A stretch of 49,590 nt of DNA from Micrococcus sp. (GTDB lineage Bacteria; Actinomycetota; Actinomycetes; Actinomycetales; Micrococcaceae). Position 1 is the stretch's first letter. Each line of letters starts with the position of its first letter. The stretch lies in NCBI RefSeq assembly GCF_030523875.1, contig NZ_JAUNHR010000005.1, forward strand, positions 1 to 49,590. The letters are read 5' to 3'. The position numbers and the translations under genes are program-made. Below are positions 1-8,310 of this stretch, one piece after another. The notes under the pieces were generated by a model, which ran no database searches, was not told the origin of the DNA, and saw nothing but the letters and a program-made list of their open reading frames with translations.

Positions 1-2
1 TC

Positions 3-125
3 GAGAAGGCCCTGGGCAACCTCATGAAGTCCGCCGGCACGCAGATCGGCCGCGAGGTGGTCCGGAGCGTGTTCGGCACGCGGCGCCGTTCGAGCGGCGG
101 ACTGCTGGGGGGCCTCTTCCGCTGA
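3..125 (+). CDS. C-terminal end of a HerA-like/DUF853 ATPase (partial)
   Basis: Only the last 40 codons are present; the gene enters from the left edge and stops with TGA at 123-125. The tail reads TQIGREVVRSVFGTRRR and then a glycine-rich end (LLGGLFR). This resembles the C-terminus of helicase HerA-like DUF853 (YjgR-type) proteins, which end in a conserved GRxxVRxxxG segment followed by a Gly/Arg-rich tail. The family call rests on this short tail only, so it is tentative. A repeat-rich spacer with a perfect hairpin follows directly. Confidence 0.5.
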   Translation, partial: EKALGNLMKSAGTQIGREVVRSVFGTRRRSSGGLLGGLFR

Positions 126-132
126 CCCCTCG

Positions 133-263
133 CTTTCGCTGACGCAGAACGCTCCGCCTGAGCACTTTCGCTGACGGAACACGCGCAACGCCGGCGCTTT
201 CGCTGACGCCCCGCTCGGGGCGTCAGCGACGAGGGGCTCCGGACGCGTGTTGCGTCAGCGAAA
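133..263. repeat. Clustered 12-bp repeat CTTTCGCTGACG in both orientations
   Basis: The 12-mer CTTTCGCTGACG occurs exactly three times in direct orientation at 133-144, 165-176 and 197-208. An inverted core CGTCAGCGA lies at 221-229, and an inverted 11-bp copy CGTCAGCGAAA at 253-263. Direct copies are spaced exactly 32 bp apart. Several copies are followed by GCA(G)AAC or GGAACAC-like sequence, so the repeat unit may be longer. I did not see the motif elsewhere in the window. Confidence 0.8.
201..228. terminator. Perfect 13-bp hairpin after the DUF853 gene
   Basis: CGCTGACGCCCCG at 201-213 pairs perfectly with CGGGGCGTCAGCG at 216-228 around a 2-nt centre. The arms are made from one direct and one inverted copy of the 12-bp repeat. 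There is no U-tract, as is common for actinobacterial terminators. It lies 75 nt after the stop of the upstream + strand gene. Confidence 0.5.
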
Positions 264-268
264 ACGGA

Positions 269-304
269 ACGGCCGGCCGCCTCCGGGAGGGAGGCGACCG
301 GCCG
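269..304 (-). terminator. Terminator hairpin after the flavodoxin gene
   Basis: ACGGCCGGCCGCCTCC (269-284) pairs with GGAGGCGACCGGCCGT (289-304) with one mismatch and a short loop. It lies 25 nt beyond the stop of the - strand flavodoxin gene and probably ends the whole - strand block. Confidence 0.65.
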
Positions 305-328
305 TCGTCGTGTGCGGCGCGCGGCGGG

Positions 329-805
329 TCAGGCCACGCCGTGCGCGCTGAGGCCCTTGGCCCAGTGCTCGATGGCGTTCCAGTCGCGGAAGTCGCCGTA
401 CTGCCCCTTGACCAGCGTGATCTTGAGCTTCTCGACGCCGCTGAGGCGCTCCTCCACGAGCGCACCGCGGACGTAGCGCACGTCGCGGGCGCCGTAGGTG
501 GCCAGCTGGTCGGCCAGGCGGCGGTCCGGCAGCGGCGCGGCGCCCGAGTACAGGATCACGAGGGACTTCCGCGCCAGCTCGGCGCGACGCGTGTCCAGGA
601 AGGCCTTGGCGGACTTCTCCAGCTTCCCCCCGTAGACGGGGGCGGCGACGATCACGGCGTCGGCGGTGTCCAGCCACGCGGCGGAGCCGCGCACGTCCTC
701 CACCACGGTCTCGACCTGCTGCGTGGTGCGCAGCACCTCGGCGACGCGCTCGGCGATCTCCCGGGTGGAGCCGTGATGGGAGGCGGTCACGATCAGGGTG
801 GTCAT
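329..805 (-). CDS. Flavodoxin domain protein (HemG/MenG-type flavodoxin)
   Basis: A 158-residue protein of flavodoxin size. The N-terminus MTTLIVTASHHGSTREIAE carries the FMN phosphate-binding loop (T/S-x-x-x-x-S/G-x-T) at residues 6-14. VIVAAPVYGGK around residues 55-65 is the second flavin-contacting loop. The C-terminal GDFRDWNAIEHWA matches the end of HemG-like protoporphyrinogen oxidase/flavodoxin proteins. The ATG at 805 was preferred over longer readings because AAGGACG lies just upstream and the flavodoxin fold starts there. It lies 43 nt after the NHL/thioredoxin gene and is probably co-transcribed. Its electron-transfer partner is unknown. A real HemG role cannot be claimed from sequence. 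Confidence 0.8.
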   Translation of the reverse strand: MTTLIVTASHHGSTREIAERVAEVLRTTQQVETVVEDVRGSAAWLDTADAVIVAAPVYGGKLEKSAKAFLDTRRAELARKSLVILYSGAAPLPDRRLADQLATYGARDVRYVRGALVEERLSGVEKLKITLVKGQYGDFRDWNAIEHWAKGLSAHGVA

Positions 806-848
806 GGTGTCGGGCGTCCTTCGGATCGGCGTCGCGGGGAGGTCGGGC

Positions 849-2924
849 TCAGTGTATCCCGCGCAGGTCCAGGTCCAGGCGGGTCTCCGCACCCTCCGGT
901 GCGGCCTCGGGCGCGTGCACGCGCACCGGGATCCCCCAGTCCTGCTGGTACAGGTGGCAGGCGGCGTTGTCCGGGATCGGCCGGCCGTGCTCGCCGTCGC
1001 ACGCGGCGGCGCGGGCGGTGATGTGCAGGACGCCCTCGGCGACCTCGGGGTTGAGGCGCAGCGTGCGCGCCAGGCCCACGGAGGTGCCGGCGCCCTCGAG
1101 GAGCAGGCCCTCCGGGGAGGAGGAGACCTTCAGCTGGGTGGGGTCGCCCCACCGCTCGTCGAGCTTCTGCCCCGAGGGGGCCGCGAAGCCCACGGTGAGC
1201 TCGAGCTCCCCGGCCACCACGTCCGTGCTCGGGCGGGCGGTCTGGCGCGCGCCCTCGTCCACGGTCAGGTACTCCTGGGGCACGGCGATCCGCACGAGCC
1301 GGTGCGCGTTGGTCTCCACCACCACGATGTCCTGCGGGGCGCCGTCCTCGCCGTGCTCCACGAGCACGTCGGCGGGCTCGGCGAGCCCGCGGGCCACCGT
1401 GGACACCGACGCCGGCACGGCCCGTCCGGCGGCGTCCGTCCCCTCGGGGGCGTACCGGCGGATCGCGCCGTTGTAGGTGTCCGCCACCAGGACGGAGCCG
1501 TCCGGCAGGGCGGTGACGCCCAGGGGGTGCTGCAGGCGCGCCTGCGCCGGGTCGCCGTCCACGTGCCCGAAGTCGAACAGGCCGGTGCCGACGGCGGTGT
1601 CCACGGTGCGGGCGCCGTCCTCCCCGGTCCGCACCCGGCGCACGGCGGAGGTCTCGGAGTCGGCGAGCCACAGGGTGCCGTCGGCGGCGACGGACAGCCC
1701 GGAAGTCTGCGCGAACCACGCCTGGTCCGCGGGGCCGTCGACGAGGCCCTCCAGGCCGGTGCCGGCCCACACGGAGAGCACGCGCGCCACGGGGTCGAAG
1801 GAGAACAGCTGGTGCGTGCCGGCCATGGCCACCACCACGCGGGCCGCCGCGGGGTCCCACGCCACGTCCCACGGGGAGGAGAGGGACACGGCGAGCGGGT
1901 CGGCGTCGATGTCCGCGAGGTCCACGGCCACGCCGTTGTCCTCGCGGGCGGCCTCGCGCACACGCTCGGAGTCGATCAGCTTCTGGACGCCGCTGCCGGC
2001 CACGGTGGTCACCTCGCCCGTGGCCAGGGACAGCCCGCGCAGGCGGTGGTTCACGGTGTCCGCCACGACGACGTCGTACCCCACCTCTGCCGCGACCTCC
2101 TCTGGGAGCAGCAGGAGCCCGTTGGGCTCGCTGAACAGGGCCTCGGACGGGCCGCCGTCGCGGTGTCCGCGGGTGCCCGGCGTCGGGAGGGCGAGCCCGG
2201 CGGCGTCCGCGGGCGCCTGCGCCGGGTCCCCGCCGCCGATCGCGCGCACCACGGTGGTCAGGTCCGGGGCCACCTCGACGAGCCGGTGGTGGCCGGTGTC
2301 CGCCACGAGCAGGGAGCCGGGCTCGGCGCCGCGGCCGCCCAGGGCGATCGCCTTGCCGGGGAACTTCAGGTCCCGGGCCACGGGGGCCGGCGGGACGTAG
2401 GGGCCGGAGCCGCGGTGCAGCGTGCCCTTGGCCTCGTGCTCGGCCACCAGCTCGCGCACGAGCGAGTACAGCCCGGCCACGTGCCCCTCGCCGGAGAGGT
2501 GCGCGACGATGTACCCCTCCGGGTCCACCACCACGAGCGTCGGCCACGCGCGGGCCGAGTAGGCCTGCCAGGTGGTCAGCTCGGGGTCGTCCAGGACGGG
2601 GTGGGCGATCTCGTAGCGCTCCACGGCGGCGTCGAGGGCGTCCGGGTCCGCCTCGTGCTCGAACTTGGGCGAGTGCACGCCCACGGTGACCAGCACGTCC
2701 TCGAACTCGGCCTCCAGCGGGCGCAGCTCGTCCGCCACGTGCAGGCAGTTGATGCAGCAGAAGGTCCAGAAGTCCAGGACCACCACCTTGCCGCGCAGGT
2801 CCTCGAGGGTGACCTGCTCGCCGCCGGTGTTGAGCCATCGGCGGCCCACGAGGGCGGAGGCGCGCACGCGGGACGCGGCGCGGGGCACGGACGGGGCCTC
2901 GGCGGGGGTCTGCTGCTCGGTCAT
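849..2924 (-). CDS. NHL-repeat thioredoxin-like (TlpA/ResA-fold) protein
   Basis: A 691-residue protein with an N-terminal thioredoxin fold followed by a long beta-propeller region. The redox motif sits in FWTFCCINCLH; the CxxC is C57-I-N-C60, as in the NHL-containing thioredoxins of actinobacteria and metazoan NHLRC2. From about residue 190 onward there are repeated blade-like segments (GSLLVADTGHHRLVEV, DVVVADTVNHRLRGL, GSVLVADTYNGAIRRY), which are NHL repeats. No signal peptide or membrane segment is visible, so it is probably cytosolic. An alternative ATG lies 9 nt upstream at 2933; neither start has a strong Shine-Dalgarno sequence. It follows the lipoprotein gene by about 80 nt in the copper block. 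Disulfide reduction in metal-centre assembly is a context-based guess. Confidence 0.85.
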   Translation of the reverse strand: MTEQQTPAEAPSVPRAASRVRASALVGRRWLNTGGEQVTLEDLRGKVVVLDFWTFCCINCLHVADELRPLEAEFEDVLVTVGVHSPKFEHEADPDALDAAVERYEIAHPVLDDPELTTWQAYSARAWPTLVVVDPEGYIVAHLSGEGHVAGLYSLVRELVAEHEAKGTLHRGSGPYVPPAPVARDLKFPGKAIALGGRGAEPGSLLVADTGHHRLVEVAPDLTTVVRAIGGGDPAQAPADAAGLALPTPGTRGHRDGGPSEALFSEPNGLLLLPEEVAAEVGYDVVVADTVNHRLRGLSLATGEVTTVAGSGVQKLIDSERVREAAREDNGVAVDLADIDADPLAVSLSSPWDVAWDPAAARVVVAMAGTHQLFSFDPVARVLSVWAGTGLEGLVDGPADQAWFAQTSGLSVAADGTLWLADSETSAVRRVRTGEDGARTVDTAVGTGLFDFGHVDGDPAQARLQHPLGVTALPDGSVLVADTYNGAIRRYAPEGTDAAGRAVPASVSTVARGLAEPADVLVEHGEDGAPQDIVVVETNAHRLVRIAVPQEYLTVDEGARQTARPSTDVVAGELELTVGFAAPSGQKLDERWGDPTQLKVSSSPEGLLLEGAGTSVGLARTLRLNPEVAEGVLHITARAAACDGEHGRPIPDNAACHLYQQDWGIPVRVHAPEAAPEGAETRLDLDLRGIH

Positions 2925-3012
2925 GCCGTCCATTGTGGTGCACCCGCCGCGGGTGTCCGCCCCGGGCGGACGGGGGCGCGTCACACGGCGTCCCCTCCCC
3001 CGCGCCGCCGCC

Positions 3013-3864
3013 TCAGCCCTCGGCCGGCGCCTGGAGGGCGGCGGCCAGCATCTCCTCGGCCATGAGGGTGAACTGGCGCTCGCCGGCCTGCGGCTGGCCC
3101 GTGAAGGACACCATCACCACGTGGTCGCCGGCCACGGCGGTGAGGATCTGCGCCGCCGAGGCGGGCGCGTCCTGCCCCTGCGGCGTGCGCGTGTAGACGT
3201 AGCCCGACTGCGCCGGCGAGCCCTCGGAGAGGTCCGCCTCCCGCATCTGCAGGGTGTAGGAGGCGCTCTCGCCGCCCTCGCGCGAGGTGACCTCCATGGT
3301 CCCGCAGTCCGCGAGCAGCGCGTGCACGGTCTGCACGTGCTGCTCCACGCGCAGGCGACCGGCGCCGTCGAGCGCCGCGACCTCCACGGTGCCCGTGCCC
3401 GCGAAGGTGTCCGCGCCGACGTCGACCCGTGTGACCTCCTCCTGCTCCAGCAGGATCGGGGAGAAGTCCAGGGCGGCCAGCGGGGCCTTGCAGGCGGCCG
3501 GCTGCACCTCGACGCGCCCGCCGTCGGTGGCGCGGGAGCGGGCGTCCGCGCGGGCCCGCTCCACCTCCTGCGCGCTCGCCGCGCCCTGGCGCGTGAAGCC
3601 GAACGTCGCGGCGCGCGCCGCGGCGGCCTCGGCGCGCACCTGGTCCGGCCGGTCCCCCAGCTCGAGACCGCCGGAGGCGCCGGCGGAGGCCGACGACGGC
3701 GCCCCCGCCTGCTGGGCGCCGGCGGGCTCCTCATCCGCTGAGCACCCGGTGAGGGCGAGCGCAGCGACGCCGGCCGCGGCCGCGAGCGCGCGCCCGCGGG
3801 TCCGTCGGCGGGACGGGCGGGGCCCGGCCGTGGGGGCGGCGGGGGTGCGGGGGTCAGCGGTCAC
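3013..3864 (-). CDS. Lipoprotein of unknown function in the copper operon
   Basis: A 283-residue predicted lipoprotein. An Arg-rich n-region (PSRRRTRGR, residues 17-25) is followed by a hydrophobic stretch and the lipobox LTGC with Cys41. After an Ala/Ser/Gly linker comes a roughly 200-residue extracytoplasmic domain I do not recognise. It starts with GTG preceded by CCAGGAGG. The start overlaps the stop of the CopD-CtaG gene by 11 nt, indicating translational coupling. Membership in this operon suggests a role near copper delivery or oxidase assembly, but no metal-binding motif (His/Met cluster) is visible. Confidence 0.8.
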   Translation of the reverse strand: MTADPRTPAAPTAGPRPSRRRTRGRALAAAAGVAALALTGCSADEEPAGAQQAGAPSSASAGASGGLELGDRPDQVRAEAAAARAATFGFTRQGAASAQEVERARADARSRATDGGRVEVQPAACKAPLAALDFSPILLEQEEVTRVDVGADTFAGTGTVEVAALDGAGRLRVEQHVQTVHALLADCGTMEVTSREGGESASYTLQMREADLSEGSPAQSGYVYTRTPQGQDAPASAAQILTAVAGDHVVMVSFTGQPQAGERQFTLMAEEMLAAALQAPAEG

Positions 3865-6103
3865 GGTCGGCCTCCTGGGGGGCGGCGGTCGGGTGGTTCA
3901 TGGCGGCGTACATCTCGTTCCAGCGGCGCAGGTCGGCGTCGCCGTCGCGGTCCGCCTTGCGGTCCATGCGGACGGCGGCCTTGCGGTCGCTGCGGTACCA
4001 GAGGACGGCCACGGTGACGGCCATCAGCACCGTGGGGAACTCGCCGATCCCCCACATGATGGCGCCGCCGATCCGCTGGTCCTCCAGCGCCGGCGGGCCC
4101 CAGTCCCGGCCGATGTTGCCGAACCAGGAGGCCTGCAGCAGCCCCGTGGAGCCGGTCATCGCCACGCCGATGAACGCGTGGAACACCATGGTCGCCAGCA
4201 GCAGCACCAGGCGCAGCGGGTACGGCGGGCGGCTGGGCAGCGGGTCCGCGCCCACCATGACGGTGGCGAAGATGAAGCCGGTGAGCAGGAAGTGGACGTT
4301 CATGAACTCATGGCCCAGGTGGTACTCGAGAGAGAACCGGAAGAAGTCCGTGTAGTAGAACACCAGGATCGAGCCGGCGAAGTTCACGCCCGCCACGATC
4401 GGATTCGTGATGAACGCCCCCCACGGGGAGTGCACGATCCACAGGATCCACTCGCGCGGGCCGCGGGTGCCGTCCGTGCGGGAGGGCAGGGCGCGCAGGG
4501 CCAGGGTGATGGGGGCGCCCATCACCAGGAACAGCGGGATGACCATGGTCAGGGTCATGTGCCCCACCATGTGGGCGCTGAACAGGACCATGCCGTACAC
4601 CGCGGGCGCCCCGGAGGTGGCCCACGTGAGCACGGCCAGGCCGATCAGCCAGGACACGGTCCGTGCCACGGGCCAGCCGTCCCCGCGGCGGTGCAGCCGC
4701 CACGCGGAGCGGACGTACCAGATCGCCAGGAACGCCACGATCGCCACCCACAGCCAGTCGAAGCGCCACGTGGTGATCCAGCGGGCGCCGGTGAGCTCCG
4801 GGGGCAGCTCGTAGCCGGTGAGGATGCGGGCGGGGGTGGCGTCCGGGGCCAGCTCCTCGGGCACGGGCGGGGGCGTGCGGGCCAGCACGGAGGACACGCC
4901 CATCACCGCGGCCATGACCAGGGCCTCCACCGCGATCAGCTGCCACAGCAGACGACGCGCGGGCGCCGGGCTCTCCTGCGCCGGCGCCGCGCCCGGGGAC
5001 CCGGCGTCCCCGGCGTCCCCCGCCAGGCGGGGGATGATCCGGCGGCGGTGCAGCAGGCCGATGCCGCCGAGCAGCAGGACCGCGCCGGCCTTGGCGAGCA
5101 CGAGCAGGCCGTAGGGGCTGAGCAGCTGGGCCGGGTCGTCCATGCGGATCCAGGCATTCACCACACCGGACAGCGCCACCGTCGCCAGGCCGAGGCCCGC
5201 GAGCACGGAGTAGCGGCTGATCGCCGTGTGCAGCAGGGGCGCCGGGCCCTGGCGGCGCTGGGCGGCGCCGCGGCCCTGCGCGCCGTTGGGGCCCACGAGG
5301 GTGTCCGAGATCGCCACGAGCACCAGGAGCCCGCCCACCCACACGACCACGCCCAGCAGGTGCAGGCCGATCGAGTTCACGGCGCCGGTGTGGTCGTCGC
5401 CGCCGGCGGCGTGGCCGATCAGCGCGAGCGGGACCAGGCCGAGCAGCGCCAGGATCCCCGTCCAGAACAGCCCGGCGTGGGAGCGTACGGCGATCGCCAG
5501 GGTGGTCACCACCGCCGCCGCCACGGTCACCCAGAACCAGGCCTGTCCCACGGAGATGCCGAGGGTGTAGGCGAGCAGCCCGTCCGTGAAGCCCTGCCCC
5601 GCCGTGACGGGGATGCCGGCCAGGTCCGAGTAGGACAGGACGCCCACGGTCAGCGCCGCGAGGGTCCACACCGCCGCGGAGGCGGCGGCCACCTGCATGG
5701 TCCGCCGGAACACGGGGTGCTCGGGCAGCGGCTCCTGGTCCCGGGCGGCCTCGGCGCGCTGCCGCTTGGACTGGTGCCAGCGCTCCGTGCCGGCCGCGTG
5801 CGGGGGCAGGATCCCGGCGGCGAAGATCAGCGCGCCGACGGTCATGGCCATGGCCGTGTTGTTCACGGCCTTGCCCAGGGGCACGCCCCAGCGGGTCAGC
5901 GCGCCGGGGTCGGAGAGCGTGCGGGGGGCGGCGATGCCGGTGACCCAGGCCGCCGTGACCAGCGCCAGCACGCCGACGACGGCGGCCGCCACGCCCACCG
6001 CGCGGGGCACCCCGCGGCGGGGTCCGGCCGAAGGGCCGGCGGAGGGGGACGGGGCGGACGGGCCGCGCCCGGGGCGCGGGGTCGTGACGGAGGTGGCGGG
6101 CAT
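3854..6103 (-). CDS. CopD-CtaG fusion: copper transport / cytochrome c oxidase assembly membrane protein
   Basis: A polytopic protein of about 750 residues with two known parts. The N-terminal half has the CopD domain, with HLLGVVVWVGGLLVL and the conserved ...LLVLAKAGAVLLL segment. The C-terminal half is a CtaG (caa3-type oxidase assembly) domain, with GMVLFSAHMVGHMTL and VIPLFLVMGAPITLALRAL. Family knowledge: CopD imports or exports copper with CopC, and CtaG helps insert copper into cytochrome oxidase. The start at 6103 is favoured because GGGAG lies about 10 nt upstream. An ATG at 6112 (3 codons longer) is too close to that sequence but possible. The C-terminus overlaps the following lipoprotein gene by 11 nt. 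Confidence 0.9.
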   Translation of the reverse strand: MPATSVTTPRPGRGPSAPSPSAGPSAGPRRGVPRAVGVAAAVVGVLALVTAAWVTGIAAPRTLSDPGALTRWGVPLGKAVNNTAMAMTVGALIFAAGILPPHAAGTERWHQSKRQRAEAARDQEPLPEHPVFRRTMQVAAASAAVWTLAALTVGVLSYSDLAGIPVTAGQGFTDGLLAYTLGISVGQAWFWVTVAAAVVTTLAIAVRSHAGLFWTGILALLGLVPLALIGHAAGGDDHTGAVNSIGLHLLGVVVWVGGLLVLVAISDTLVGPNGAQGRGAAQRRQGPAPLLHTAISRYSVLAGLGLATVALSGVVNAWIRMDDPAQLLSPYGLLVLAKAGAVLLLGGIGLLHRRRIIPRLAGDAGDAGSPGAAPAQESPAPARRLLWQLIAVEALVMAAVMGVSSVLARTPPPVPEELAPDATPARILTGYELPPELTGARWITTWRFDWLWVAIVAFLAIWYVRSAWRLHRRGDGWPVARTVSWLIGLAVLTWATSGAPAVYGMVLFSAHMVGHMTLTMVIPLFLVMGAPITLALRALPSRTDGTRGPREWILWIVHSPWGAFITNPIVAGVNFAGSILVFYYTDFFRFSLEYHLGHEFMNVHFLLTGFIFATVMVGADPLPSRPPYPLRLVLLLATMVFHAFIGVAMTGSTGLLQASWFGNIGRDWGPPALEDQRIGGAIMWGIGEFPTVLMAVTVAVLWYRSDRKAAVRMDRKADRDGDADLRRWNEMYAAMNHPTAAPQEADRDR

Positions 6104-6167
6104 GGGGTCCATTCTCCCATCGAGGGGGTGGGGCCCGGGGCGCCGGTCGGGGCGCCCCGGCCCGGGG

Positions 6168-7571
6168 TCAGGCGAAGAGGGCCTCGCCCACGAACCCGCC
6201 CTCGGCGCAGCCGGGCGGGACGGCGAACACCGCGGAGCCCACCGGGCGGGTCCAGATGTTCAGGTGGTCGGACTCGGCGAGCCGGGCCTGGACGGGCACG
6301 AACTGCCGGGCAACGTCGGCCTGGAAGGCGGCGAAGATCAAGCCCGCCCCCGTGCCGCCGGCGCCCGCGCCGTCGTCGTAGTTGTAGCCGCGGCGCAGCA
6401 TCCCGTACTCGGGGGTGTCCATCCGGGCCCGGCGCACGTGGGCGATGTCCGGGATGACGGGCAAGCCCGTGGGGCCCACCGCGGCGAAGTCCGGGGCGTC
6501 CGTCTCGAGCTCGCCCGTCAGGGGCGCGCCCGAGCCCAGGCGCCGGCCGATCACCTTCTCCTTGGCGGGGCGGTCCAGCTCGTCCCACGTGTCCAGGAGC
6601 ATGTCGATCCGCCGGACCACCAGGGAGGTGCCGTCCGCCAGCCACGGGGCGATCCCGGCGGCCTCGGCCTCCGGGCCCGCGCCCCACACGATCCGCTCCA
6701 GCGCCGGCGACTCGGCCTGGGGGTTGGCGGTGCCGTCCACCTGCCCGAACAGGTTGCGCATGGTGGTGCCGGTGGGGTGCGCGCCGCGCGCGGCGCGGAA
6801 GCCCTCCTGCACCCACCGGACCTCGGCGAGAGGCCGGGCCACCTTGCCCAGCATCCGCCGGGCGTGGGCCACGGAGATCCGGTCGTCGCCGCAGATCTGC
6901 AGCAGCAGGTCCCCGTGCGACCAGCGGTCCTCGAGCGCGTCGATCTGCCCGAACGCCGGCAGCGGGGCCAGCCACTGCGGAGCCCGCTCGGGGGCCACGC
7001 GGGCCACGAGCTCCGGGCCGAATGCGAAGGTCACGGTCAGCCGGGCCGGAGCGGCGGCCAGCTCGGGCTCGGTGTCCGCGAGCGTGGCGCGCCCCTGGGT
7101 GAGGCGCGCGGCGTCGTCGGTGAGCAGGCGCAGCAGCGCCTCGATCCGGTCCCGGTCCGTCTCCGGCCGCAGGTCCAGGGCGAGGAACACGGCGTGGGTC
7201 TGCGCGGGAGTGTCGATCCCGGCCTGCCGAGGGCCGAAGAACGGCACCGTGTCCGTGCCCACGGGCGAGCTGACGGCCACGCGGGAGGCCTCTCCCCCGG
7301 GCTCGGCCCAGCCGGCCCGGCCGACCTCGCCCTCGATCCCGGTGTCCTCCATGACGCCGGAGGGCGGGGGGTCCGCCGCGGGGGTGGACCCGCCCGGGGC
7401 GGGAGCGGCCTGCGCGGCCCCCGCCCCGTAGCCCAGCGCCCCGCCGAGGAGCCCGCCGCCGGCCGCACCGAGGCCGAACAGCAGGCCGCGGCGCGAGGGG
7501 GCGGGGGCGGCGTCGTCGTCCCGGGGTGCCGGGGCGCCGCGTCCGACGGCGTCGGGGTCAGTGGTCGCCAT
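6168..7571 (-). CDS. Tat-exported Dyp-type heme peroxidase (EfeB/DtpA family)
   Basis: A 467-residue protein with a twin-arginine signal (SRRGLLFGLG, Arg27-Arg28, then a hydrophobic Gly/Ala/Leu segment ending near AQAAPA). The DyP signature GxxDG is present as GQVDG around residue 276, with the proximal His in AHVRRARMD and the RRGYNY segment holding the distal-pocket residues. Family role: heme peroxidase acting outside the membrane (deferrochelatase or dye peroxidase). It overlaps the end of the PCu(A)C gene by 14 nt. The neighbouring copper chaperones resemble the Streptomyces setting, where the DyP enzyme DtpA is tied to copper trafficking. No EfeU or EfeO gene lies next to it, so an iron-uptake role is less likely here. 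Confidence 0.92.
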   Translation of the reverse strand: MATTDPDAVGRGAPAPRDDDAAPAPSRRGLLFGLGAAGGGLLGGALGYGAGAAQAAPAPGGSTPAADPPPSGVMEDTGIEGEVGRAGWAEPGGEASRVAVSSPVGTDTVPFFGPRQAGIDTPAQTHAVFLALDLRPETDRDRIEALLRLLTDDAARLTQGRATLADTEPELAAAPARLTVTFAFGPELVARVAPERAPQWLAPLPAFGQIDALEDRWSHGDLLLQICGDDRISVAHARRMLGKVARPLAEVRWVQEGFRAARGAHPTGTTMRNLFGQVDGTANPQAESPALERIVWGAGPEAEAAGIAPWLADGTSLVVRRIDMLLDTWDELDRPAKEKVIGRRLGSGAPLTGELETDAPDFAAVGPTGLPVIPDIAHVRRARMDTPEYGMLRRGYNYDDGAGAGGTGAGLIFAAFQADVARQFVPVQARLAESDHLNIWTRPVGSAVFAVPPGCAEGGFVGEALFA

Positions 7572-8199
7572 GGCCGCCCTCCATGGAGCCGGAGGCGCCG
7601 GAGGCCTCGCCTCCGTGGTAGGACTCGTTGGCGCCCGTGAAGGGCCGGGCCACCGTGGTGACCTCGACGGCGTCGCCGTCCTCGGTCTCGAGGGTGTAGG
7701 AGACCTCGTCGCCGGGCCGGATCGGCTCGGTGAGGCCCATGAGCATCACGTGGCTGCCGCCGGGGGCCAGCTCGAGGGTGCCGCCGGCGGGCACGGTGAA
7801 GCCGTCCGGGGACTGCCGCATGAGCATCTGGCCGTCCTCGTCCGGGACCATCTCGTGCAGCTCCACGCGGTCGGTGAGCGAGGAGGTCACGGCGACCACA
7901 TGGACGTCCTCGTCCGTGGTGTTCTCGAGGACGCCGAACGAGCCGGTCATCTCGCCGTCCGTGGCCTTGGTCCACGGGTCGGTCACGGTCAGGGGCGCGG
8001 CGTCCGCGGCCTCGGCCGACGACGACGCGCCCTCGGAGGCCGGGGCGGCGGTGGACGAGGCCGCGGCGGGCGCGGCGGCGTCGGAGGACGGCGCGGGCTC
8101 ACCGGACCCGGCGCATGCGGTGAGGCCGAGGGCGCCGGCCGCGAGCACGGCGGCGAGGGGGATGCGGCGGGAGGAGGTGGGGGTGGTCTGGCTGGTCAT
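7558..8199 (-). CDS. PCu(A)C-type copper chaperone lipoprotein
   Basis: A 213-residue protein with a lipobox LTAC (Cys29) after a short basic and hydrophobic segment, then an Ala/Ser-rich linker. The PCu(A)C domain shows the Cu(I)-binding pattern H-x-M ... M ... H-x-M: VELHEMVPDEDGQMLM, then GGSHVMLMGL. The C-terminus is rich in His, Gly and Met (SMEGGHGDH), which may bind additional copper. Family role: periplasmic or extracytoplasmic Cu(I) delivery to the CuA or CuB site of cytochrome oxidase. The start at 8199 is supported by AAGGAC about 9 nt upstream; the longer reading frame to 8241 lacks support. It sits between CopC and DyP. Confidence 0.93.
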   Translation of the reverse strand: MTSQTTPTSSRRIPLAAVLAAGALGLTACAGSGEPAPSSDAAAPAAASSTAAPASEGASSSAEAADAAPLTVTDPWTKATDGEMTGSFGVLENTTDEDVHVVAVTSSLTDRVELHEMVPDEDGQMLMRQSPDGFTVPAGGTLELAPGGSHVMLMGLTEPIRPGDEVSYTLETEDGDAVEVTTVARPFTGANESYHGGEASGASGSMEGGHGDH

Positions 8200-8310
8200 G
8201 GGAGAAGTCCTTGTCAGAGGGGGCCGGGCGGTCGACGGCACGGCCCGCCGGGGCGGGCGCGGGGAACGGACCGCGGCCCGCGGTGTCAGGGGAGTCGGGA
8301 GCGGCGCGGC

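Noticed and set aside
798..3065. Long + strand open frame of 755 codons opposite the NHL/thioredoxin gene
   Set aside because: High GC content leaves long stop-free shadow frames. Its composition (Gly/Arg/His-rich, no domain) and the well-formed NHL protein on the other strand show it is antisense noise.
3287..6457. Open + strand frame of 1056 codons
   Set aside because: Shadow of the CopD-CtaG gene; no domain and Arg/Gly/Pro-rich throughout.
6168..7571. EfeUOB iron-uptake operon
   Set aside because: Only the EfeB-like peroxidase is present; no EfeU permease or EfeO, and all neighbours are copper proteins.
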